Positions 43,287 through 53,014 of a stretch of DNA of 64,000 bases are shown here, one piece after another; position 1 is the first letter of the stretch; each line of letters opens with the position of its first letter. Both the position numbers and the translations under genes were made by a program. The stretch is from Smithella sp. (GTDB lineage Bacteria > Desulfobacterota > Syntrophia > Syntrophales > Smithellaceae), in NCBI GenBank assembly GCA_007244375.1, contig SCVW01000017.1, positions 1 to 64,000 of the forward strand, read 5' to 3'. The notes beneath the pieces were generated by a model. The model had not been told where the DNA came from. It was given only the letters and a program-made list of their open reading frames with translations, and did not search any database.

Positions 43287-43396
43287 AGTTTTTTCTCCAT
43301 TGTTTATAAGATTTTAATTCTTAACTGGAGATATTATAAAAACAACGCTTTCGTAAGTCAATGTAATATAAATCCTTAAAATTTAATTAATCTAAG

Positions 43397-43444
43397 GCTG
43401 TGTCGCAATCCTCAAATTTGTGCCGGCATTACGACACAGCTTTT
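43397..43444. terminator. Hairpin downstream of the ZraP-like gene
   Basis: Perfect 9-bp stem GCTGTGTCG / CGACACAGC with a 26-base loop that can be extended by further pairing, followed on the plus strand by TTTT. It lies just past the stop of the minus-strand ZraP-like gene and may end that transcript. Confidence 0.5.
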
Positions 43445-43469
43445 CCCAAGGAGGGAAAGGGGTTGTCAG

Positions 43470-43967
43470 TTAAGGACAATATGTTACCGGACCGTATCCG
43501 TCGCGGCCTCTCATTCCTCCGCGAGGTCTAAATCCAGGACCCCGCCCCCAATGAGAATTTGCCAGTTTTTCATTTTGTTCCGCTGTTAGAATCTTGCGAA
43601 TTTCCAATCTCAGGGCCATTCTTTTATCTTGTATTTCATCGCGCAATGCCCGAACCTCTTTTTGAGCGGCGTAAATTTTATCCCTGTCCGGATTTGCCTT
43701 TGACCATAGCCTTCGCAGTTCTACCGACTTGTCAAATATTTTTTCTCTTAGCGGCCTTGTAGATTTCTGATTTTCATATACAAGGGCTTCGATTTTTGTT
43801 TTTTGCTCATCGGAAAGATTTAGGCTCCTTAATGTCGGGGTATTGCAACAACTCTCACCATTACGATAAGCCGGCCCTCTACCTCCATAAGCGCCGAAAG
43901 CAAACGCCGGTGCGGTTAAAATTATTCCCGCAAGAACAATCATTGATAGAAATATTAATTTTCTCAT
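43470..43967 (-). CDS. Spy/CpxP/ZraP-like periplasmic protein
   Basis: 165 aa. Signal peptide (LTAPAFAFG), then a helical LTxxQ-type domain: NLSDEQKTKIEAL near residue 50 and ILTAEQNEKLA near 125, with a long charged helical middle, and a Gly/Arg-rich tail. Cysteines (ESCCNT and TYCP) and histidine could bind metal. ZraP and CpxP are periplasmic chaperone-like proteins that also damp their cognate kinases. ATG 43967 follows GAGGAAA. It is divergent from a ZraS/ZraR-like pair, the same arrangement as in enterobacteria, so a metal- or envelope-stress circuit is likely. Confidence 0.82.
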   Translation of the reverse strand: MRKLIFLSMIVLAGIILTAPAFAFGAYGGRGPAYRNGESCCNTPTLRSLNLSDEQKTKIEALVYENQKSTRPLREKIFDKSVELRRLWSKANPDRDKIYAAQKEVRALRDEIQDKRMALRLEIRKILTAEQNEKLANSHWGRGPGFRPRGGMRGRDGYGPVTYCP

Positions 43968-44283
43968 AATCAATTTCCTCTACATAAGTTTTATTATTCA
44001 AAGTTATTCTTTTAACAATCCCGGGATGATTTGAATAATGTTAAAGTTTTTTTATTATCAAACTACCAATATATTGATGACCAAACTCACTATTGTCTTT
44101 TTATTAGCAAGCTATATGCCAGTTAAATTTATACTGGTTAACATATTGTTTTTAATAGATAAATTAATAACAGATAAAAATATCATTTGTCTTTTAACCA
44201 GGTTGAGTGGATAATATGTATCCATTTAAGAGTATCCAAATGAATACAAAGTATCCGCCTGTTGGCGAAAATCCAAGGACTGG
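43968..44283. promoter_or_regulatory. Divergent regulatory region of the ZraP-ZraSR-like system
   Basis: About 315 AT-rich bases. GTATCC occurs three times (44218, 44232, 44251) close to the kinase gene, with GAATAC between copies 2 and 3 giving a partial inverted pair. A sigma-54 promoter would be expected for a ZraR-type regulator; the best candidate, TGGTTAACATATTGTT near 44137, lacks the GC of the -12 box. Assignments are tentative. Confidence 0.35.
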
Positions 44284-46002
44284 ATGATGAGGGCTAAGAA
44301 AAAAATCTGGTTTAATATCTCGTTTTGGCTGGTAGTAGGTGCAATCACCCTTATGGCGATTGTTTCCGCAGTAATGACATTCACTTTTGTTCAGCAGAAA
44401 AGAGATCAGGCCGTTGAACTTCTGGTTGAGAAAGGCGCTACATTAATCAGGTCGTTTGAAACCGGTATGAACAGCACCCAAGGGATAGATGCAGAAATTT
44501 TCAGATTGCAAAAACTACTGGTGGAAACAACCAAACAACCCGACATAGATTATATAATTATTACCGATCAGAAGGGCAATATCTTTGCTGATGGTGATCC
44601 CGCCCAAGTCGGAGATAAGTACGGTTTAGATTTAAATATTAAATCATTGTCCTTATCAAGAAAAATTAGATGGCGTCAGGTGACCAATCCCGGAGGAGCG
44701 GATACATTTGAGGTTTACCGCGGATTTTTCCCTTTTGGAAAAGATGTGGAAGAAAAAACTTCCTTAAAAGGTGAAATCAACAGTAAAGAAAATAACAAAT
44801 GGATGATCTATATCGGCCTGAATATGGCAACAATAGAAAGAGCAACAAGGGAAGACAACCGTGCTCATACCATCATTGTTTTAATTCTTTTATTAATTGG
44901 TTCTTCGGCAATAATTTCCCTTTACCTCGCACAGGCCTATCGTCTTACCCGTACATCTCTTTCCCGTGTTAAAATATTTTCAGAGGCGCTGGTGAAAAAT
45001 ATGCCCATTGGTCTGATTGCTCTGGATAATCAGGATAAAATTATAGCGTGCAACGAGAAAGCACAAGTTATGTTGGGATTTGCCTTCGGTAACGTTTCAG
45101 GTAAACAAGATATGAAACTATTGCCTGATCATCTGAAAATAATGCTGGCAGAACTTTCTTCTGGTGACGGTTTTTTAGAACGCGATGTTAAACTGACTTT
45201 TGCTGACGGCAAGGAACGGATTTGGGAAGCCGTTGCTGCGGGGCTTATCGATGAAGGAACTTCGACAGGTAAAATCCTACTGATACGGGATGTTACGGAT
45301 ATTCGTCAAATGGAAAATGAAATTACCAAGAGCCGGCATCTTAGTTCTATCGGTTCTCTGGCAGCAGGAGTTGCCCATGAAATCCGTAATCCGCTAAGTT
45401 CGATTAAGGGATTTGCAGTCTACTTCAAAGAAAAGCTGTCCGGCAATAAAGAAGATGAGCAGACAGCGGATGTTATGGTTGCTGAAACAGAAAGACTCAA
45501 TCGCGTAATAAGTCAGCTAATTGAATTTGCCAAACCGTTGGAGCTAAGGAAAGAAACAGTGCAGCTCGTAGAATTAGTACGGCATGCAGTAAAGTTGATT
45601 GATGCCGAAGCGAAAAAAAATAAAATCATTATTGATGTTGATGTTGCCTCTGATTTACCGGAAGTAGAGGTTGATTCCGATAAAATCAAACAGGTTCTGC
45701 TCAACATTTTTCTAAATGCCCTTGAGGCAATGAAGGACGGCGGTAATTTAAGAATTGGAGTAGAACGCGGCACGGATGATGTGACTGTAACAATTTCCGA
45801 TACCGGAATAGGAATAGAAAAAACGGATTTGCCCCGAATATACGATCCTTATTTTACCTCGAAACCAGCGGGAACAGGACTCGGGTTGGCGATAGTGCAG
45901 AAATTTATGGAAGCACACGGTGGCAGGATCAATATGGAAAGCGTTCCTGGAAAAGGCACAAAAGTAATTTTGTATTTCCCTTTAAATCACATTAAAAATT
46001 AA
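44284..46002 (+). CDS. Sensor histidine kinase, ZraS-like
   Basis: 572 aa. Two membrane helices (about 12-35 and 197-219) enclose a periplasmic sensor; then PAS (about 238-340), HisKA with AAGVAHEIRNPLSS and HATPase with NIFLNALEAMKDGG, DTGIGI and GTGLGLAIVQ. Layout and genetic setting (divergent from a ZraP-like gene, followed by an NtrC-type regulator 9 bases later) match ZraS-type kinases that sense envelope or metal stress. Two ATG codons (44284 and 44287) follow a weak AAGGAC site. Confidence 0.88.
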   Translation: MMRAKKKIWFNISFWLVVGAITLMAIVSAVMTFTFVQQKRDQAVELLVEKGATLIRSFETGMNSTQGIDAEIFRLQKLLVETTKQPDIDYIIITDQKGNIFADGDPAQVGDKYGLDLNIKSLSLSRKIRWRQVTNPGGADTFEVYRGFFPFGKDVEEKTSLKGEINSKENNKWMIYIGLNMATIERATREDNRAHTIIVLILLLIGSSAIISLYLAQAYRLTRTSLSRVKIFSEALVKNMPIGLIALDNQDKIIACNEKAQVMLGFAFGNVSGKQDMKLLPDHLKIMLAELSSGDGFLERDVKLTFADGKERIWEAVAAGLIDEGTSTGKILLIRDVTDIRQMENEITKSRHLSSIGSLAAGVAHEIRNPLSSIKGFAVYFKEKLSGNKEDEQTADVMVAETERLNRVISQLIEFAKPLELRKETVQLVELVRHAVKLIDAEAKKNKIIIDVDVASDLPEVEVDSDKIKQVLLNIFLNALEAMKDGGNLRIGVERGTDDVTVTISDTGIGIEKTDLPRIYDPYFTSKPAGTGLGLAIVQKFMEAHGGRINMESVPGKGTKVILYFPLNHIKN

Positions 46003-46011
46003 GGAATGTAC

Positions 46012-47373
46012 ATGAAAATAAATCAATCGATTATAATTGTGGATGACGATTTTGCCCACCGTACCATGCTCAAGAAACTGCTGGGAGGTTGGGGTTATGA
46101 AATATTCGAAGCCGATGACGGTTCGGTTGCAATTGAAAAAGTGCAGAAACGATCATTTGATTTAATTTTGATGGATATCAGAATGCTTAATGTTTCCGGC
46201 ATTGAAGCGCTGGAAAAAATCAAAATTATCAATCCGGCTATTCCCGTTATCATTATGACTGCTTATGCTTCCGTTGATACAGCCGTTGCCGCGTTGAAGA
46301 AAGGTGCTTATGATTATCTGACCAAACCACTGGATTTCGATGAACTCAAAATTGCCATCAGTCATGCCACTGAACACAGCCGGCTCAAGAAAGAAAATGA
46401 GTATTTAAGAGAAAGACTGGACGAAAAATTCGACACGCAAAGAATGATCGGCCACAGTCCTTTAATGGTAAATTTATTGGAGACCGTAGCACAGGTAGCG
46501 GCAACGGAAGCCACGGTTTTGATTACCGGTGAATCAGGCACCGGTAAGGAAATGATTGCCAATATTATCCATTACAACAGTTCTCGTAAAGCGGCGCCGT
46601 TTGTAAAAATAAATTGTGCTGCCCTGACCGAATCGCTTTTGGAATCGGAACTATTTGGACACGAAAGGGGGGCCTTTACCGGAGCGGATAGAAAAAGGGA
46701 AGGCAAATTCCGGCAGGCGGCAGGCGGCAGCATTTTTCTGGATGAAGTCAGTGAAATGTCGCCGGCGATGCAAGTAAAGCTCTTGCGGGTTTTGCAGGAA
46801 AGAGAATTAACTCCCGTAGGCAGTGCTGAAGTGATCGCTGTCAATGTTCGCGTGATTGCCGCTTCCAATAAAGATTTGAGAAAAGAAATGGAACAGAAAC
46901 GCTTTCGCGATGATCTTTTTTACAGACTCAATGTTGTAACTTTGAATGTGCCGCCTTTGAGGGACAGGAAAGAAGATATTCCTCTTCTGGCTCAGCATTT
47001 TCTGGAAATGTTTACTGCAAAAAATAAAAAAAGTATCAAAGGTTTCACACCGCAGTCGCTGGAAAAGCTTATGCAATATAAATGGCCGGGTAATGTTCGT
47101 GAACTGATGAATGCGGTGGAACGGGCTGTTGTCCTGTCCCGTTTCGAATATATTGATGCCGATGAACTCATACCGCTGATGACGGATGGTTCAACTGCCG
47201 GCAGCGAACGGTCTGATTTCCCCAATAATATGTCGCTGGATGAAGTGGAAAAAAGAAGTATTCTGGAAGCAATCAACGCCTGCGGCGGCAATAAAAGCGA
47301 AGCTGCCCGCCGCCTGGGCATTACGCGCAAGACTCTCCGGAAAAAACTGGATAAATATGAAAAAACTGGTTAA
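46012..47373 (+). CDS. Sigma-54-dependent response regulator, ZraR-like
   Basis: 453 aa. Receiver with VVDDDF and phosphoacceptor aspartate in LILMDIRML, AAA+ domain with GESGTGKE and GAFTGA, and Fis-type HTH (GNKSEAARRLGITRKTLRKK). ATG 46012 follows AAGGA by 6 bases; ATG 46006 overlaps that site. Probable partner of the kinase upstream and activator of the divergent ZraP-like gene. Confidence 0.92.
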   Translation: MKINQSIIIVDDDFAHRTMLKKLLGGWGYEIFEADDGSVAIEKVQKRSFDLILMDIRMLNVSGIEALEKIKIINPAIPVIIMTAYASVDTAVAALKKGAYDYLTKPLDFDELKIAISHATEHSRLKKENEYLRERLDEKFDTQRMIGHSPLMVNLLETVAQVAATEATVLITGESGTGKEMIANIIHYNSSRKAAPFVKINCAALTESLLESELFGHERGAFTGADRKREGKFRQAAGGSIFLDEVSEMSPAMQVKLLRVLQERELTPVGSAEVIAVNVRVIAASNKDLRKEMEQKRFRDDLFYRLNVVTLNVPPLRDRKEDIPLLAQHFLEMFTAKNKKSIKGFTPQSLEKLMQYKWPGNVRELMNAVERAVVLSRFEYIDADELIPLMTDGSTAGSERSDFPNNMSLDEVEKRSILEAINACGGNKSEAARRLGITRKTLRKKLDKYEKTG

Positions 47374-47512
47374 CTTAAAACAAAATTTTATGTATATTCA
47401 CACCTGAATGTTTTTATTGACTAAAAATCAGTATCTGTAAAAATAAAGCCGGCAGGTATTAACTAAACAAATATAAGAACATTTTAAGCATAAAACATAA
47501 AGGAGAATCGTT

Positions 47513-48304
47513 ATGAAAAGTAAGAGCAAACTGATTCAGCTTTTTATCTCGGTGCTGATAATTTTCATGGTTGTGCCGGTTTACGCTAAATCGCCGGATA
47601 CTGCCAATGATAAAGATGTACAGGAAGTATTGGAGCAGGGCTGGCAGTTGTTGAGCATAATGCACAAGGACAAAGCCGGTCTGGATAAAGCCATTGTCCT
47701 GTTTAAAAATGCTCTTGAAAAATATCCTCAGTACAAAGAGCTTCTTTCCTGGAAGGTTGCTGAGATGACCTTTAAAAAAGCTGATGAGGAACGCGATAAG
47801 GAAAAACGAAAACAGCTTTACAAAGAGACTCTGGACTATTCACAGAAGGCGATACAACTGAATCCGCAATCGAGTGGAGGACATTATTGGGCGGGACTGG
47901 CGTATGTGAGACTTGCCGAACTTTCCGGCATATTAAGTGGCATTGGACTGGTAAACAAGGCAAAAAAAGAGTTTGAAAAGACAATAAACATTAATCCTGA
48001 TCACAGATTCGCAATATTATCCAATGCTGTTCTTGCTGCCATATATCTGGGATTGCCGTGGCCTATGAACGACAATAAAAAAGCCGAAAAATATGCTGAA
48101 GAAGCAGTTAAAAAAGATTCGAATCTTACACTTGCCAGTGTGAACCTCGGCAAAGCTTATCTAAATCTCAAAAAATACGATAAGGCAAAAGATGAACTTA
48201 ATCGATGTTTATTGACCCCCAATCCGACTTATGTCTGGGATGCCGAATTGTATGATTGGCCTCAGGCCAGAAAGCTTCTTAAAGAAATCGAAAACAAGAA
48301 ATAA
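47513..48304 (+). CDS. Secreted TPR-repeat protein
   Basis: 263 aa. Signal peptide (residues 1-25, VVPVYAKS) followed by tetratricopeptide-like helices: units are recognisable around DKAIVLFKNALEKYPQYKE, a lysine-rich linker, YSQKAIQLNPQSSGGHYWAG and LASVNLGKAYLNLKKYDKA. TPR domains scaffold protein contacts, here in the periplasm. AAAGGAGA ribosome site. It stands alone after the response regulator and is closed by a hairpin terminator. Specific role unknown. Confidence 0.82.
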   Translation: MKSKSKLIQLFISVLIIFMVVPVYAKSPDTANDKDVQEVLEQGWQLLSIMHKDKAGLDKAIVLFKNALEKYPQYKELLSWKVAEMTFKKADEERDKEKRKQLYKETLDYSQKAIQLNPQSSGGHYWAGLAYVRLAELSGILSGIGLVNKAKKEFEKTININPDHRFAILSNAVLAAIYLGLPWPMNDNKKAEKYAEEAVKKDSNLTLASVNLGKAYLNLKKYDKAKDELNRCLLTPNPTYVWDAELYDWPQARKLLKEIENKK

Positions 48305-48308
48305 CGAA

Positions 48309-48346
48309 CTTATCGAGTTGATTTTATAAAACTTGATAAGATTTTT
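48309..48346 (+). terminator. Rho-independent terminator of TPR gene
   Basis: Stem CTTATCGAGTT / AACTTGATAAG (10 of 11 pairs) with a 10-base loop, followed by ATTTTT, 5 bases after the stop codon. Confidence 0.8.
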
Positions 48347-48375
48347 CTGTAAGCGGTTTCTTATATTTATGCAAC

Positions 48376-50790
48376 TTATCCTATCTTTTCAACACGGCAC
48401 GGCACATAGCGATGCAACGGTGTTGCGGCTAACGGGTCGCGATAAGTGTTTTTTGTGAGACGATTCACATTTACGCCGTAAGCCTTGCCGTTTTGCACAA
48501 GTCCAAAACCGTGAGGAATAAGCACCTGACCCTTTCTCGTCGCATCTGTCAGCTCGACTTCGATTGTTTCAGCCGCGGCTTCGGTTACGATTTTTACCTT
48601 ATCGCCATCAGCAATACCCAGGGCTTGCGCGTCTTCGGGGTTGATTGCCATGGTGCAGGCTCGTTTTCCTTTGAGCCATGTCGGATCACGCATTAGTGTG
48701 TTGGCCACATTTTTAGTGTGACGTCCGGCATTGAGGATAAGAGGATATTCCGGTGACGGATTAAGCGCTTTCTTTTCCGATTGAGGATCGATGCTCTTGA
48801 GCCATTCCTCCAATTCCGGGATACAAAGGTTTATCTTCTTATCCTCGGTTCTTACTTCTTTTATGTTACGTTCAATGTCCAGCATTCCTATCCACATTCC
48901 TTCGGGATGTTCGAGCAGAGTGTGGAATAGCTTTTCGCTGAAGCGTACTTGTGGCGTAAGTGCCACAAGAGGCATTATGCTTCTGTATTTAAACGCAGCG
49001 ATAAATGACCGCAGTATCTTTTCCGGTTCAAGAAGAATCGAGGCAAAGAAAGGTGCTTTGATTCCCATACGTGAAGCGCTTTTTCTCAGATGGTTCGGCA
49101 TCGACATCATGACGCCGAAGAGAGCCGCAAGATTTGCCGAATCGTATTTCTTACCGATAGTTTCTGCCAGAACAAACGGCACGGTCTTCAGGGTCTCAAA
49201 TGCCCCTTTAGCTTCCACTTGAGTCCAGAAATCGTCTTTGGCCAGCATGGTGAGCAGTTTCAGCGGGTTCTTGCCTAAAAAAGCAAGGAAAGCAAGGGCA
49301 TAATCAAAGAGATCCTTATCTTGACCGGCAGCTTCAATAAGATATGCCGGTATTTCCGGTAAAAGACCTGCTTTCCCGGCAATGCCGGTGAATATTTGTC
49401 CGCATTCCTTCCGTTCTCCGAGTGGAGAAACTACCGGCTGTCGTATTTGAAAATATATTTCCGGATAAGTCCAGGGGAAGAAAGTTGCGTCGTAGCTTTC
49501 CAGTCCTGAACGCGCTGGAAGTACATAATGTGAAAGAACTGCGGTTTCAGTCATTGCCAGTTCGAAGGTAACAAGCAGGTCGAGTTTCAAAAAAGCCTTT
49601 TCGTAGGCGATTGTGTCGGCGTAGGAGCGCAGCGGATTGGCACCGGCGTTGATAACCGCACGGGGACGTTTCGGATGGTCGCTTAGAATTTCCTCGGGAA
49701 GAACATTAGGCGGATGAAATCCCATTATGGCTGGAAGCTTGGTAACCTGTGTGCGCCAGGTCTTGGGATCTCCGTCGTCGGTGTGTGCTCCCAGAGGAAC
49801 AAGAGTGCCCGTAATAACATTGCCACCGGGAACGCAAAGCCTGCCACACAGTGCCGCCAGAATCATCACGAGATAAGAAACTACCGTACTGTGACGGTTC
49901 ATTAGTATTCCGAGATCGGTGTGCACGCACCACTTTCTGACGGACATTTCCCTGCACAGATTTTTCACGTCATCATAAGAAACTTCGCACAACTCAAGCG
50001 CACCTTTAATGTCAAAATTTTTGAACCATTCTCTGATATGGTCGAATCCCGCGAGGTTATCTGCGATATAATCTTTATTTTCCCATCCTTCGGCCAGTAT
50101 AATTGCTATCATGGCCTTGAATAAAAGCGCATCAGTACCGGGACGCAACGCGATATGTATGTTGGCAATTTGCGCTGTTTCCGATTTACGCGGATCAATG
50201 ACCACAAGGAGTCTGTCCGGATTTTTTGAAAATTCTCTAAGGACCAGCGGTGCGCGCGGCATTTGATGGCTTTCCATGCCATTCCAACCGACCGCTACCA
50301 TCATATCCGAATGATGCTCGTCGGGAATAAGGAAACGGTTTTGTCGTCCCACCATCTTTCCGCAGACCCAGAAATATCCGGTGAGTTCCTGCGCCAGTGG
50401 ATTATAATGATAGCGTGAACCGAGCTTTTTCATAAGCGCGGTGCCGAAAGCAGCATCTACATGGCATCCCTGGCCTCCGCCGCCCATGTAAACATAAGAT
50501 TCCGGACCGTGCTTGGCTATAATGGATTTCAGCCTTTCGGAAATTTCGGCAAAGGCAATTTCCCAGGAAATGCGGACAAAACCTTCCGCTGTTTTCTTAA
50601 GAGGATACAGAAGTCTTCCTTCGTGATCATGGTGATAAGCCACATTAATTCCCTTCACACACACATATCCCTGGCTCCGGGGATTATCTTTATCTCCTTT
50701 TACTTTGACGATTTTGTTGTCTTCTATTTCAACTTCGAGGCCGCAATTTTGGGCACACAGTACGCAGCTGGTCTTTTTCCGTTCTCCCAT
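48376..50790 (-). CDS. Molybdopterin oxidoreductase (DMSO reductase / formate dehydrogenase-like family)
   Basis: 804 aa. The N-terminal [4Fe-4S] motif is C9-x2-C12-x3-C16-x27-C44. Regions typical of bis-MGD enzymes follow, including NAGANPLRSYAD and the C-terminal cofactor-binding barrel with NAGRHTKNVANTLMRDP and GFGLVQNGKAYGVNVNRLT. No twin-arginine signal is visible, so it is probably cytoplasmic. Substrate cannot be read: the metal-ligand region (ELTGYFWVCGKM) is compatible with a cysteine ligand but is not diagnostic. No small subunit or membrane anchor is adjacent. A promoter with an embedded palindromic operator lies upstream, suggesting repression by a TetR-like protein not encoded here. 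Confidence 0.85.
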   Translation of the reverse strand: MGERKKTSCVLCAQNCGLEVEIEDNKIVKVKGDKDNPRSQGYVCVKGINVAYHHDHEGRLLYPLKKTAEGFVRISWEIAFAEISERLKSIIAKHGPESYVYMGGGGQGCHVDAAFGTALMKKLGSRYHYNPLAQELTGYFWVCGKMVGRQNRFLIPDEHHSDMMVAVGWNGMESHQMPRAPLVLREFSKNPDRLLVVIDPRKSETAQIANIHIALRPGTDALLFKAMIAIILAEGWENKDYIADNLAGFDHIREWFKNFDIKGALELCEVSYDDVKNLCREMSVRKWCVHTDLGILMNRHSTVVSYLVMILAALCGRLCVPGGNVITGTLVPLGAHTDDGDPKTWRTQVTKLPAIMGFHPPNVLPEEILSDHPKRPRAVINAGANPLRSYADTIAYEKAFLKLDLLVTFELAMTETAVLSHYVLPARSGLESYDATFFPWTYPEIYFQIRQPVVSPLGERKECGQIFTGIAGKAGLLPEIPAYLIEAAGQDKDLFDYALAFLAFLGKNPLKLLTMLAKDDFWTQVEAKGAFETLKTVPFVLAETIGKKYDSANLAALFGVMMSMPNHLRKSASRMGIKAPFFASILLEPEKILRSFIAAFKYRSIMPLVALTPQVRFSEKLFHTLLEHPEGMWIGMLDIERNIKEVRTEDKKINLCIPELEEWLKSIDPQSEKKALNPSPEYPLILNAGRHTKNVANTLMRDPTWLKGKRACTMAINPEDAQALGIADGDKVKIVTEAAAETIEVELTDATRKGQVLIPHGFGLVQNGKAYGVNVNRLTKNTYRDPLAATPLHRYVPCRVEKIG

Positions 50791-50905
50791 GTCGTTTTCT
50801 CCCGGCAGTATATGATTATCAATTTTAAGAAATGCTTTTATAACTTTTCTGCGAAAAATCTTTTTATTTTTAACTCTTTTTCCATTCTGAGAAACATTTT
50901 TGATA

Positions 50906-50935
50906 AAAATAGACCGGTCGTCTATTGATTGTCAA
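50906..50935 (-). promoter_or_regulatory. Promoter with embedded operator for the molybdopterin enzyme
   Basis: On the minus strand: TTGACA (50935-50930), an 18-base spacer and TATTTT (50911-50906). The palindrome AATAGAC-CGGTC-GTCTATT (50908-50926) covers the spacer and the -10. Its shape suits a TetR-family repressor. The predicted transcript start is about 110 bases before the ATG. Confidence 0.65.
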
Positions 50936-50947
50936 GAAAATTATTTT

Positions 50948-51529
50948 TCAATTATTATTTTGTTGTCTGTCTTCAAATATTTTATTCAGCCATTTTAGCA
51001 TTGCCTCTGCAATAATTTCATGTCCGCGTTCATTCGGATAACGGGAATCCGGCAAGACCATATCCCTATTGCAGAGATTATGTTCTTCGAGATAACCAGT
51101 CCAGTAGCTGTGGAGCGGTATTAATTCACACGCCAAGTCTGACGCGACAATCCTCAAAGATCTGTAGAAAATATTCACAGCGTCCATGTCGTGGGGATTA
51201 TCGAAAGTATGGGAAGTGGCCAGAAAAATAATTGGATTAAATCGAAAGCGCGCCAGCCTGATTATCTGCACAAGATTTTCCTGAAATTCGGAACGGTAAA
51301 CATAATCAAAAGCGTCATCAACACCGAAATGAAGAAGAAGGATATCAGGTTCAAAGCAAGCGATGTCTTCGTTGAATGTGCCTATGCCGTCAAAAGAGGT
51401 TTCCCTGTACCTTGAACGGTTTATTACCTCGATTTCTTTTTCAAGGAGAGATTCTTTTAGAATATCTGCGTAACTTTTAATAACACCATAACCTGAAGCA
51501 ATACTTCCGCCGCGGATAAGCAGTTTCAT
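50948..51529 (-). CDS. SGNH/GDSL-family hydrolase
   Basis: 193 aa. Block I with the serine is near the N-terminus (RGGSIASGYG), block III is LLLHFGVDDAF (aspartate in place of the usual asparagine after GV) and block V is YPNERGHEIIAEAM with the catalytic histidine. Such enzymes are esterases or lipases, including acyl-sugar and peptidoglycan esterases. No signal peptide is visible. Ribosome site is weak. It is transcribed toward the molybdopterin gene but a separate promoter lies between them. Confidence 0.82.
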   Translation of the reverse strand: MKLLIRGGSIASGYGVIKSYADILKESLLEKEIEVINRSRYRETSFDGIGTFNEDIACFEPDILLLHFGVDDAFDYVYRSEFQENLVQIIRLARFRFNPIIFLATSHTFDNPHDMDAVNIFYRSLRIVASDLACELIPLHSYWTGYLEEHNLCNRDMVLPDSRYPNERGHEIIAEAMLKWLNKIFEDRQQNNN

Positions 51530-51652
51530 GAAATAGAATTGTCCTTGTTATCGGATTTTTTCATTGTCGGATTATAGTTTGTTAAGAGGAAAATATACAG
51601 ATTTTTTGTCAAATAATAAGACAAAAGAATAGTGGATGCGAAAAATGAAATC

Positions 51653-52966
51653 TTAATGTTTTGTTTTAACATGCAGCAGGGGCAATCCCAGATGGCGGCG
51701 GCGGTTTTCACCTTTGAGCCGGGTCTGTTCGCGGACGGTGGGCTTGCCGCGGCGTCCTTTGCCCAGTTCTTCTATAAGATGAGAACTGCCCAGATGCAAA
51801 GTATGTTTGCCGAATTTTCGCCCCAGTTCATCCGCGGCATTATAAATATCTTTTATCTTTTCCGCTTGCAGGGAATTATCAAAAAGAGAGTATTGAACAC
51901 TGCTATCCGGTTCCAGATCGAGCAGAATAACGCCCGTCGCGCGGTAAATATCCTTTAGCGAATAACAACAGTCAAACAGGTTGCGTATAATTTCGGAAAA
52001 TTCAATCGGACAATTGCAGGGACGCGAGAGTTTAACTTCACTGCCGACCGTGTCAAAATCATTCTTCTTCAGAAAGACGACAATTTTATTCGGTGCCAGC
52101 GAATAACGCCGGGCTTTGATGCAGGCGGATTCCATGTTACGCATCAGATGAGCGAAGAGATATTCGGCATTAGATGTAGCCGGCGCGAATGTTTTTGTTT
52201 TGCTGATTGACGTATAAGAACTTTTTTCTTCCGTAGTCACGGGATAAACCGATTGTCCGCGCAGCTCCTGCCAGATTTCCACACCGGGTTTGGTAAATCT
52301 TTCCCGTACTTTTTTCTCCGGCAGTTGCGCGAATTCCAGAGCGTAACGGATGCCCATCTTGGCCAGATAGTTGGTCGTGGCAAAACCTATACCCCAGATT
52401 TTTTCCACGGGGAGATTACCGAGATAATCGGCAATATCTCTGCCTTTGATTATTGTTATGCCGGAGGGCTTTTGATGTTTGGAAGCGACTTTGGCCAGTA
52501 CTTTAGTGATGCTCAATCCCACGGAAACGGTTATGCCCAGTTCTCTTTCGATTTCCTTTTTCATATTGAGAATAATTTCTTCATAGGATGAACGCAGCGC
52601 GCGGCGCATGCCGGTAATATCGGCAAAAGCTTCGTCGATGGAATATTCTTCCACATCGGGAGTAAAACGCCGCATGGTGCTGAACATTCGCCGTGAAAAT
52701 AAGCTGTAGGTCTCATAATCCGACGGCAGAACAATCAGTCCCGGACAAATATTTCTCGCTTCGTGCAGAGGCACGCCGCGCTTGATGCCCAGTTTCTTGG
52801 CCGGGTAACTGGCGCAGGCAACAATGCCGCGCTCGCCGCCGGTAATCAGAGCTTTCCCTCTGAGTTCGGGATGAATTGCCTCCTCGCAGGAAGTGAAGAA
52901 AGCGTCGCCGTCGATATGCACAATCGCGCGCGGCCAGGAATGCAGAGAAAATAATTGTTGAGACAT
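51653..52966 (-). CDS. dinB: DNA polymerase IV-type Y-family polymerase
   Basis: 437 aa. The palm motif HIDGDAFFTSCEEA carries the first metal aspartate; SIDEAFADITG carries the second pair. The thumb HhH region is LPVEKIWGIGFATTNYLAKMG, and a little-finger domain follows. It performs error-prone bypass synthesis after DNA damage. The C-terminal tail (about residues 385-437) is basic and lacks an obvious beta-clamp motif. No palindrome like that at the LexA-family gene (56631) is found upstream, so LexA control is not supported here. Confidence 0.92.
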   Translation of the reverse strand: MSQQLFSLHSWPRAIVHIDGDAFFTSCEEAIHPELRGKALITGGERGIVACASYPAKKLGIKRGVPLHEARNICPGLIVLPSDYETYSLFSRRMFSTMRRFTPDVEEYSIDEAFADITGMRRALRSSYEEIILNMKKEIERELGITVSVGLSITKVLAKVASKHQKPSGITIIKGRDIADYLGNLPVEKIWGIGFATTNYLAKMGIRYALEFAQLPEKKVRERFTKPGVEIWQELRGQSVYPVTTEEKSSYTSISKTKTFAPATSNAEYLFAHLMRNMESACIKARRYSLAPNKIVVFLKKNDFDTVGSEVKLSRPCNCPIEFSEIIRNLFDCCYSLKDIYRATGVILLDLEPDSSVQYSLFDNSLQAEKIKDIYNAADELGRKFGKHTLHLGSSHLIEELGKGRRGKPTVREQTRLKGENRRRHLGLPLLHVKTKH

Positions 52967-53014
52967 AAAATATTTAAAAAATGAATAACTCAGGGAAAAT
53001 TCAATTACTGATTG

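Noticed and set aside
44130-44150. Sigma-54 promoter before the ZraS-like gene
   Set aside because: The best match has GT and not GC in the -12 element, so it is reported only as a weak possibility within the regulatory region.
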